Shown piece by piece: positions 1 through 5,470 of a stretch of DNA of 5,470 nucleotides. Where the stretch lies: contig DMEZ01000029.1 of the NCBI GenBank assembly GCA_003450735.1, positions 31,140 to 36,609 of the forward strand, in the 5' to 3' direction. Both the position numbers and the translations under genes were made by a program. Position 1 is the stretch's first letter. Each line of letters opens with the position of its first letter. A model generated the notes under the pieces. That model made no database searches, was not told the DNA's origin, and saw nothing but the letters and a program-made list of their open reading frames with translations. Source of the stretch: Elusimicrobiota bacterium (GTDB lineage Bacteria; Elusimicrobiota; Elusimicrobia; UBA1565).

Positions 1-1518
1 CTGCTCCACCCCATCGTGGACCCGAAGGCCGAAGCCGCCACGAAGCCCCTCGCCAAGGGCCTGCCGGCAGGGCCCGGCGGAGCCAAGGGCATGATCGTCT
101 TCACGGCGCAGGACGCCGTCGACTGGGCCAAGCAGGGCAAGAAGGTCATCCTGGTCCGCGAAGAGACCAACCCCGAGGACGTCGAGGGCATGCGCGCGGC
201 GCAGGCCATCCTGACGGCCCGCGGCGGCATGACCTCGCACGCGGCGCTCGTGGCCCGCGGCTGGGGCAAGTGCTGCGTGGTCGGCTGCAGCGCGCTCGAG
301 ATCGACTCCCGCGCCAAGACCGTCGAGACGCATGGGCAGACCTTGCGCGAAGGCGACTGGCTCTCGCTCAACGGCTCGAAGGGCCTCGTCTATCAGGGCG
401 AGATGCCCATGCGCGACGCCGACGAGAGCAACAAGGAGCTCGAAGCCTTCCTCAAGGTCTGCAACGCCGTGCGCAAGATGGGCGTGCGCGCCAACGCGGA
501 CCCCCCCGAGGACGCGGCCCGCGCCCGCCGGTTCGGCGCCGAGGGCATCGGCCTCTTCCGCGTGGAGCACATGTTCTACGGCAAGGGCTCCGAGCAGCCG
601 CTCTTCAAGCTGCGCAAGATGATCGTCTCGAAGAGCCTCGAGGAGCGCCGAGCGGCCTTGAACGAGCTCTTCCCGCACGTGAAGTCGGACATCAAGGCGA
701 CCCTCAAGGCCATGCACGGCCTGCCGGTCACCATCCGCACCATCGACCCGCCGCTCCACGAGTTCGTGCCGCACGAGGCGGAGAAGCTCCAGGAGCTGGC
801 GCGCGCGCTGAACATCGACATGTCGGAGCTCGAGAGGCGGGCCCACGGGCTGCGCGAGAGCAACCCGATGATGGGACACCGCGGCGTGCGCCTGGGGATC
901 ACCTACCCCGAGGTCACCGAGATGCAGGTCCGCGCCATCTTCGAGAGCGCGGCCGAGCTCCAGAAGGAGGGCGTGAAGGCCCTGCCCGAGATCATGATCC
1001 CGGTGGTCTGCGTGGAGACCGAGCTCAAGAACCAGTTCGAGCTCATCGCCAAGGTCTACGCGGAGGTCGTGAAGGCCAAGAAGGTGAGGAGCATCCCGCA
1101 CCTCGTGGGGACGATGATCGAGATCCCGCGCGCCTGCCTCGTGGCCAACAAGCTGGCCGAGGTCGCGCAGTTCTTCTCGTACGGCACCAACGACCTCACG
1201 CAGATGGGCCTGGGCTTCTCCCGGGACGACACGGGCTCCTTCATGGGAGACTACCTCGAGAAGGGCATCCTGCCGGCCGACCCGTTCCAGACCATCGACC
1301 AGGAGGGCGTCGGCGAGCTCATCAAGATCGGCGTCGAGCGCGGCCGCAAGGTCCGCAAGGACCTCAAGATCGGCATCTGCGGAGAGCACGGCGGCGAGCC
1401 GGCGAGCGTGGAGTTCTGCTACAACACGGGCTTCAGCTACGTGTCCTGCTCGCCCTTCCGCGTGCCCATCGCGATCCTCGCGTCGGCGCAGGCGGCCGCG
1501 AAGGCCCGCAAGAAGTAA
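1..1518 (+). CDS. ppdK: Pyruvate, phosphate dikinase, C-terminal part (5' end cut by window)
   Basis: PPDK interconverts pyruvate + ATP + Pi and PEP + AMP + PPi in the cytoplasm; in many anaerobes it serves PPi-linked glycolysis or gluconeogenesis. The frame is open from base 1 and begins with LLHPIVDP, the family's conserved junction after the ATP-grasp half, so the GTG at 16 is not a real start. Visible are 505 residues; about 375 N-terminal residues should lie upstream, giving about 880 in total, normal for the family. The swivelling phosphohistidine domain carries GGMTSHAALVAR, with the phosphorylated His at visible residue 80 (238-240). The PEP/pyruvate TIM barrel keeps all expected active-site residues: Arg187 (GIGLFRVEHMF), Arg246 and Asp249 (TIRTIDPPLHEF), Glu374 (GTMIEIPRA), Asn397-Asp398 (GTNDLTQ) and proton donor Cys460 (GICGEHGG). 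These match Arg561, Arg617, Asp620, Glu745, Asn768-Asp769 and Cys831 of the Clostridium symbiosum enzyme as I recall its numbering. It ends in TAA, followed by a strong hairpin terminator. It appears intact and functional over the visible part. Confidence 0.97.
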   Translation: MLHPIVDPKAEAATKPLAKGLPAGPGGAKGMIVFTAQDAVDWAKQGKKVILVREETNPEDVEGMRAAQAILTARGGMTSHAALVARGWGKCCVVGCSALEIDSRAKTVETHGQTLREGDWLSLNGSKGLVYQGEMPMRDADESNKELEAFLKVCNAVRKMGVRANADPPEDAARARRFGAEGIGLFRVEHMFYGKGSEQPLFKLRKMIVSKSLEERRAALNELFPHVKSDIKATLKAMHGLPVTIRTIDPPLHEFVPHEAEKLQELARALNIDMSELERRAHGLRESNPMMGHRGVRLGITYPEVTEMQVRAIFESAAELQKEGVKALPEIMIPVVCVETELKNQFELIAKVYAEVVKAKKVRSIPHLVGTMIEIPRACLVANKLAEVAQFFSYGTNDLTQMGLGFSRDDTGSFMGDYLEKGILPADPFQTIDQEGVGELIKIGVERGRKVRKDLKIGICGEHGGEPASVEFCYNTGFSYVSCSPFRVPIAILASAQAAAKARKK

Positions 1519-1537
1519 GCCGCGCAAGCCTGGGAAT

Positions 1538-1571
1538 GGGGCCGCCCCGGAAGGGGCGGCCCCGCTTCTTT
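1538..1571 (+). terminator. Rho-independent terminator of ppdK
   Basis: GGGGCCGCCCC (1538-1548) and GGGGCGGCCCC (1553-1563) form a perfect 11-bp inverted repeat closed by GGAA, a GNRA-type tetraloop. A T/C tail, CTTCTTT (1565-1571), follows. The hairpin starts 19 bases after the ppdK stop codon. The tail is T-rich rather than a pure T run, but the very stable stem makes an intrinsic terminator the natural reading. It separates ppdK from the next gene. Confidence 0.85.
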
Positions 1572-1579
1572 GGTATCAT
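1571..1579 (+). promoter_or_regulatory. Extended -10 promoter of the M3 peptidase gene, probably giving a leaderless mRNA
   Basis: The bases TGGTATCAT read as a TGn extension followed by TATCAT, a 5/6 match to the TATAAT -10 box, in an otherwise GC-rich stretch. Only seven bases (1580-1586) separate it from the ATG at 1587, so transcription would start at or next to the A of the start codon. Consistent with this, no Shine-Dalgarno sequence lies before the ATG (the preceding bases are TCCCCCC). No -35 hexamer is recognisable at the usual spacing; that region falls in the terminator stem. The first T of the motif is also the last base of the terminator tail. The motif is seen in the sequence; promoter activity is inferred. 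Confidence 0.6.
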
Positions 1580-1586
1580 TCCCCCC

Positions 1587-3458
1587 ATGAGACCCCTCCT
1601 CGCCTTCTCCTTCGCCGCCCTCTGCTCCCTCTCTACGTCCGGAGACGCCGCCGAGCGTTCCGCCGTCCCTGAGAAGTACAAGTGGAACACCGCCGACCTC
1701 TACCCCAGCGACACGGCCTGGGCCCAGGCCAAAGCCGAGGCCGAGGCGCGCATCCCGAAGGTGGCGGCCTACCAGGGCCGCCTCGGCGAGTCCGCCGCGG
1801 TCTTCCATGAAGCCCTCTCCGCCCTCATGGACCTCGACTCGGCCATCACCCGGCTCGGGGTCTACGCCAGCATGCGCAGCGACGAGGACACCCGGGAGGG
1901 GAGCACGCGCGAGATGGATCAGCAGGCCGAGGCCCTGGGGGTGCGCTTCTCGGCCGCCGTCTCCTACCTGCGGCCCGAGATCCTGGCTCTCGGAGGAGCC
2001 AAGGTCCACACCTTCATCGTGCAGGACGAGCGCCTCTGGGCCTACGCCCCCTGGCTCGAAGACCTCCTGCGCTACGAACCCCACACCCTGAGCGCCCCCG
2101 AGGAGAAGGTCGCCTCCCAGGCCGGGATGATGGCAAGCGCCGCCGGCGCGGCCTTCTCGATCCTCAAGAACGCCGACCTGCCCTACCCTGAGATCACCTT
2201 ATCGACAGGCGAGAAAGCCCGTTTGGACGCGCAGGGCTACAGCAAGCACCGGGCCGCCCCCGACCGGGAGGACCGCCTCAAGGTGTTCAAGGCCTTCTGG
2301 TCGAAGTTCAAGGAGTACGAGCGCACCTTCGGGACGACCTTGAACGCACACCTGAAGACCCACCTCTTCGAGAAGGAGGTGCGCAAGTTCCCCAGCTGCC
2401 TGGAAGCGGCCCTCTTCGACTCGGCGGTCCCCACCGGCGTCTACCACCGCCTCATCTCGGACGTGCACGCCCACCTGCCGACCCTGCACCGCTACCTGCG
2501 CCTGCGGCAGCGCATGATGGGCCTCGAGGAGCTGGGCTACGAGGACCTCTACGCCTCCATCGTCAAGAAGGCGGACCCCCGCTTCACCCCGGAGGAAGCC
2601 CAGGCGCTTGTCCTGGAGGCCGTGGCCCCTCTCGGGCCGAAGTACGCCGCCGACCTCCAGGCCGGCTTCAAGGCCCGCTGGGTGGACTGGATGCCGACCA
2701 CGGGCAAGAAATCCGGAGCCTATTCGACCGGCGCCTACGGGGTGCACCCCTACCAGCTGCAGAACTTCACCGGGCTCTACGAGGAGGTCTCCACCCTGGC
2801 GCACGAGTCCGGGCACTCCATGCACACCCTGCTCTCCTCCCGGAGCCAGCCCTACCCCACGCACGACTACAAGATCTTCGTGGCGGAGGTGGCGTCCACC
2901 CTCAACGAAGACCTGCTTCTGCGGCGCATGCTCGCCAAGACGAAGGACAAGGACATGCGCCTGTTCCTGCTGGGCAGCCGCTTAGACGACCTGCGGACCG
3001 TGCTCTACCGCCAGACCCTGTTCGCGGAGTTCGAGCTGCGCATCCACGAGCTGGCGGAGAAGGGAGAGGCCCTGACGGGCGAGAAGGTCAGCGCGCTCTA
3101 CCTCGGCCTGCTGAGGGAGTACTACGGCCACGCGGCGGGGGTCTGCCGGATCGACGAGCTTTACGGGGTGGAGTGGGCGATGGTCCAGCACTTCTACTAC
3201 GACTTCTACGTCTACCAGTACGCCACGAGCATCACGGCCGCGGCCAAGATCGCCTCCGACATCCGGGCCGAGACGCCCGGAGCCCGGGACGCCTATCTCC
3301 GCATGCTCTCGGCCGGCTCCTCGAAGCCGCCCATCGACCTGCTCAAGGACGCGGGGGTGGACATGGCCTCCTCGGAACCTTTCGAGGCCGCCGTCCGCGA
3401 GATGAACGCGGTCATGGACGAGATCGAGGCGCTCCTCTCCGCCGCGCCGGGCCGCTAG
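1587..3458 (+). CDS. pepF: M3B family oligoendopeptidase F-like zinc metallopeptidase with signal peptide
   Basis: Zinc peptidase of 623 residues, the usual PepF length of about 600 plus a leader; the family cleaves oligopeptides inside a closed cavity. Diagnostic features in order: N-terminal YKWNTADLYPSD; a family block near residues 376-392 (SGAYSTGAYGVHPYQLQNFTG); the zinc motif HESGH with ligands His406 and His410 and catalytic Glu407 (2802-2816); third ligand Glu434 in EVASTLNE; the substrate-cavity segment HFYYDFYVYQYAT; and the C-terminal block SSKPPIDLLKDAGVDM. All key residues are present. The frame stays open far upstream inside ppdK, but the ATG at 1587 is chosen because it follows the terminator and a -10 box and begins a typical leader: Met-Arg, a hydrophobic stretch (PLLAFSFAALCSLS), then SGDA|AE, which suits signal peptidase I after Ala21. 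Classical PepF is cytoplasmic, so predicted export is unusual. The TAG stop overlaps the stop of the convergent gene. Peptidase identity is very sure; export is inferred. Confidence 0.95.
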   Translation: MRPLLAFSFAALCSLSTSGDAAERSAVPEKYKWNTADLYPSDTAWAQAKAEAEARIPKVAAYQGRLGESAAVFHEALSALMDLDSAITRLGVYASMRSDEDTREGSTREMDQQAEALGVRFSAAVSYLRPEILALGGAKVHTFIVQDERLWAYAPWLEDLLRYEPHTLSAPEEKVASQAGMMASAAGAAFSILKNADLPYPEITLSTGEKARLDAQGYSKHRAAPDREDRLKVFKAFWSKFKEYERTFGTTLNAHLKTHLFEKEVRKFPSCLEAALFDSAVPTGVYHRLISDVHAHLPTLHRYLRLRQRMMGLEELGYEDLYASIVKKADPRFTPEEAQALVLEAVAPLGPKYAADLQAGFKARWVDWMPTTGKKSGAYSTGAYGVHPYQLQNFTGLYEEVSTLAHESGHSMHTLLSSRSQPYPTHDYKIFVAEVASTLNEDLLLRRMLAKTKDKDMRLFLLGSRLDDLRTVLYRQTLFAEFELRIHELAEKGEALTGEKVSALYLGLLREYYGHAAGVCRIDELYGVEWAMVQHFYYDFYVYQYATSITAAAKIASDIRAETPGARDAYLRMLSAGSSKPPIDLLKDAGVDMASSEPFEAAVREMNAVMDEIEALLSAAPGR

Positions 3459-5470
3459 CCTTTCAGCTCGGCGAGGAACTCCGAAGCGGTCTTGATGGGC
3501 GGCGCCCCGCCCTGTGCGGAGCGGGAGATGATGTCCCGCAGTTTCGGCGGCACGGACTCTCCCGAGGCGGCGGCCAGCCCGGCCAGGCTGAGCCCCAGGT
3601 CCTTGACGTCCTTCTCCGGGGACGCGTTGGGACCCGCCATCCCGAAGTCGGCCACTTTGACCTCCCCCCCTTCGGTGATGAAGATGTTGCCGAGGTGGAC
3701 GCGCCCGTGCACGAACCCGGCGGCGTGGGCGGCCTCCAGGGTCTGGGCCACCGCGGATACGACCCGGATGACGTTGTCGGTCTTGAAGGCCTTCACTCGC
3801 GCGATGGCTTCGCGCACCGTCCTCCCCGCCACCCGCTCGCAGACGAGCACCACCGAGTCGCCGTCCTCGACGGCCTCATAGATGGCGACGGAGCCCGGAT
3901 GGCTGAACTGCGCGGCCTGACGGGAGGCCGCCAGCAGCCGCTGGCGCTCCAGCGGATCGGGCGCGCTGATGCGCCGGACGATCACCGCGCGGCCGAGGGC
4001 CCTGTCTTGGGCCAGACGGACCTCTCCGCGCGCGCTGTTGAGCTTCTCGCCGAGCACGTAGGACTCCAGGGCGGTGGGCATGCTCGGGGCTCGGGCGGAA
4101 GGCGGCTGCGCCGCCGCCGGGCCTGAGCCCTCAAGGAGCTTCCTCCGGCTCCGCCTCAGAGCGAAGGCCGCGCCGCCGCCGGCCAAAAGCAGCAGCGCCC
4201 CCGCGGCCGCGGCCCCGAGCGGGAAGCGCTTCAGGCGGCGCGGCGCCCAGAGATCCTCGTCCCCCTTGGAGGGGTCGTAGATGTCCCCGCCGCGGCGGGC
4301 GATCTCGGCCTCGTCGGCATAGTCCGGGTTGAGCTTGGCGGCCATCTCGATGTCCGCGATCATGCCCTTCCGGTCGCCCAGCATCTGGCGGGCGAAAGCG
4401 CGGATGCGGTACGCCCGCGCGCTGCGGCTGTTGAGGGCGATGGCGTTGGAGGCGTCCGCCTCGGCGTCCTTGTACCGGCCCTGACGGAGCTCCGCCCAGG
4501 CCAATGCCTCATACGCCCGGTGGTCGTTTGGATTCTGCCGCACCGCTTCCCTCGCGGCCAGCTCCGCCCCGGCATAGTCCCCTTTCGCGTTGAGCTTCCA
4601 GGCCTGGGCGGTCTGGAAGGACTCGGGGCCATCCCCGGAAGAGACCCCGCCCCACCCTGGGATGGGTTTGCCCCCGCGCTCCTTGGCGGCCTCCTCCTCT
4701 TGAGCGCCTTTCCGGGTGAGCGGGGCGCCCCGGAGAGGGACCATCCCGAAGCCCGAACTGCCGGAAGAGCCTCCGGAGGCATGGAGGGGCGTCCCCACGG
4801 CGCCTCCCCCGGCCTGCGCGGCTTGGCGCTCGCCGCCGAGGACCAGAGGAATGGCGCCGCGTTCCGGGAGCCCCCCCCCGCCGCCCGTCACGGCCGTCTG
4901 CCCGCTCGTCCTGTTGACGTTGGGGCCGCCGCCCGTCACGCCGCCCTTGCCGATCTCCCCTCCGGCCTGCGTCCCCGCGCCTGCGCCGGGGAAGCCGGGG
5001 AAGCCGATATTGAACCAGCTGTGGCCCCCCGGGTTGTTGGAGGGAGTGACCCCCCTGGGGTCGGGCTTGGGGATGGGCTTCTCGCCCGGCATCACGCCGT
5101 TCCAGCGGGGCGGCGGGACGAAGCCGAAGAGGTCCTTGACGCTCATCTGCAGAGCCTGGGCGACCCCGAACATCTCCTTGCGGGAGTCCTGCACGTAATA
5201 ATTCGCGTTGTTGACGTTGGCCTGGGGGTTCTGGAAGGCGCGCGCCGCGTCGACAGCGCTGTTCGCGGTGTCCAGGTCCTCGTAGACGACTCCCATGGAG
5301 TCCCAGGCGCCGCGCACATGCGGCGGGACCTCCTTGATGCTCTTGGCGACCTCCACGATGATGTCCCGCTGCTGCTCGGCGCTGATGATGTTGCCCTCCG
5401 CGCCCGAGCACAGGTCGTGGATCATCTGCTCGTACTTGCGCTTCGCCTCCTCCTCGGCCTTCCGGCGGGC
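3455..5470 (-). CDS. Transmembrane TPR protein with C-terminal pseudokinase domain (N-terminus outside window)
   Basis: The frame is open to the window edge: 15 residues (ARRKAEEEAKRKYEQ) with G/C third bases precede the first Met at 5425, so the gene starts outside. Numbering here is from that Met (656 residues to the stop). Residues 1-102 are helical and of no family I recognise. Residues 103-266 are a low-complexity Gly/Pro/Ser-rich linker. Residues 267-368 are three TPRs of exactly 34 residues (4322-4627). Residues 402-423 are a single Ala/Leu/Gly transmembrane helix (4157-4222) flanked by RRLKR and RRSRRK. Residues 455-656 (3458-4063) are a Hanks-type kinase fold. It keeps HP (509-510), the catalytic-loop Asn580, DFG (593-595) and helix-F Asp606, but the glycine loop is degenerate, the beta-3 Lys is Arg484, the helix-C Glu is Ala500, and HRDLKPxN reads HGRVHLGN (573-580), so the catalytic Asp is Arg. 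Phosphotransfer is therefore unlikely; a scaffold or allosteric sensor role is inferred. The kinase part probably lies in the cytoplasm. The cellular role is unknown. Confidence 0.9.
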   Translation of the reverse strand, partial: ARRKAEEEAKRKYEQMIHDLCSGAEGNIISAEQQRDIIVEVAKSIKEVPPHVRGAWDSMGVVYEDLDTANSAVDAARAFQNPQANVNNANYYVQDSRKEMFGVAQALQMSVKDLFGFVPPPRWNGVMPGEKPIPKPDPRGVTPSNNPGGHSWFNIGFPGFPGAGAGTQAGGEIGKGGVTGGGPNVNRTSGQTAVTGGGGGLPERGAIPLVLGGERQAAQAGGGAVGTPLHASGGSSGSSGFGMVPLRGAPLTRKGAQEEEAAKERGGKPIPGWGGVSSGDGPESFQTAQAWKLNAKGDYAGAELAAREAVRQNPNDHRAYEALAWAELRQGRYKDAEADASNAIALNSRSARAYRIRAFARQMLGDRKGMIADIEMAAKLNPDYADEAEIARRGGDIYDPSKGDEDLWAPRRLKRFPLGAAAAGALLLLAGGGAAFALRRSRRKLLEGSGPAAAQPPSARAPSMPTALESYVLGEKLNSARGEVRLAQDRALGRAVIVRRISAPDPLERQRLLAASRQAAQFSHPGSVAIYEAVEDGDSVVLVCERVAGRTVREAIARVKAFKTDNVIRVVSAVAQTLEAAHAAGFVHGRVHLGNIFITEGGEVKVADFGMAGPNASPEKDVKDLGLSLAGLAAASGESVPPKLRDIISRSAQGGAPPIKTASEFLAELKG
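4871..4879 (-). repeat. Nine-base G homopolymer (coding strand) in the Gly-rich linker
   Basis: The plus strand carries nine consecutive C, read as GGG GGG GGG in the minus-strand gene within the VTGGGGGLPER stretch (about residues 183-185 from the Met at 5425). A slip of one base would shift the frame before the TPRs, the membrane helix and the pseudokinase domain. It is the longest homopolymer I noticed in the window. It may simply reflect glycine codons in GC-rich DNA. Confidence 0.5.

Noticed and set aside
270..1586. The peptidase reading frame stays open upstream through the ppdK region, suggesting a 1062-residue protein.
   Set aside because: The translation is low-complexity Arg/Gly/Ala-rich, typical of an out-of-frame reading of GC-rich coding DNA, and overlaps a clear PPDK frame. 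The terminator, the -10 box, the ATG at 1587 and family homology all begin at the shorter start.
1617..1628. Cys13 in the peptidase leader (FAALC) as a lipoprotein lipobox.
   Set aside because: The residue before Cys is Leu, not the small residue a lipobox needs, and a better signal peptidase I site follows at residues 19-21.
1437..2864. Long open frames on the minus strand opposite the peptidase gene (about 215 and 221 codons).
   Set aside because: They are antisense frames in GC-rich DNA, with no recognisable domain, over a fully conserved M3 peptidase.
2199..2984. Two TTA leucine codons in the GC-rich peptidase gene (2199-2201 and 2982-2984), as a rare-codon control point.
   Set aside because: TTA-based control is an actinomycete feature, and nothing here indicates such a host; two rare codons in 623 are unremarkable.
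3497..3512. GGGCGG-CGCC-CCGCCC hairpin just beyond the peptidase stop, as a possible terminator.
   Set aside because: The stem is only six pairs, no T tract follows on either strand, and it lies in the coding sequence of the pseudokinase gene.
3173..4126. A plus-strand open frame of 317 codons spanning the convergent gene ends.
   Set aside because: It crosses two well-supported genes and its composition is that of a shifted frame (Arg/Gly/His-rich) without domain signals.
4878..4940. A 15-base direct repeat (CCGCCGCCCGTCACG at 4878-4892 and 4926-4940).
   Set aside because: It encodes the repeated VTGGG in the Gly-rich linker, so it is explained by low-complexity protein sequence, not a separate DNA element.

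Overview
The window is a GC-rich bacterial chromosome segment with almost no non-coding DNA: two genes on the plus strand and one on the minus strand. The gene set (pyruvate phosphate dikinase, a secreted-type M3 oligopeptidase, and a transmembrane TPR/kinase-like protein), the strong G/C preference at third codon positions and the apparent lack of a Shine-Dalgarno before the second gene suggest a GC-rich, probably diderm, bacterium. Elusimicrobiota is my best guess, but the assignment is weak; Myxococcota or another deep lineage is possible.

Layout. Positions 1-1518 (+) hold the C-terminal 505 residues of pyruvate phosphate dikinase (ppdK). The N-terminal ATP-grasp half lies outside the window. 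Positions 1519-1586 are a 68-bp intergenic gap. It holds a perfect 11-bp GC hairpin with a GGAA loop and a T-rich tail (terminator of ppdK), running directly into an extended -10 promoter placed so close to the next ATG that the mRNA is probably leaderless. Positions 1587-3458 (+) encode a complete 623-residue M3B oligoendopeptidase F-like zinc peptidase with a predicted signal peptide. Positions 3455-5470 (-) encode the C-terminal 671 residues of a large membrane protein: a helical N-terminal part, a long Gly/Pro-rich linker, three 34-residue TPRs, one transmembrane helix, and a C-terminal protein-kinase fold that has lost most catalytic residues.

Relations. ppdK and pepF are co-directional but separated by a terminator and a new promoter, so they are probably independent units. 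pepF and the pseudokinase gene converge tail to tail and share the palindrome CTAG, which supplies a TAG stop on each strand. Nothing seen links the three products functionally. PPDK is central PEP/pyruvate metabolism, PepF is oligopeptide breakdown (here perhaps outside the cytoplasm), and the third protein looks like a membrane scaffold or sensor.

The item most worth attention is the minus-strand gene: a TPR-TM-pseudokinase protein whose activation segment appears to be deleted.
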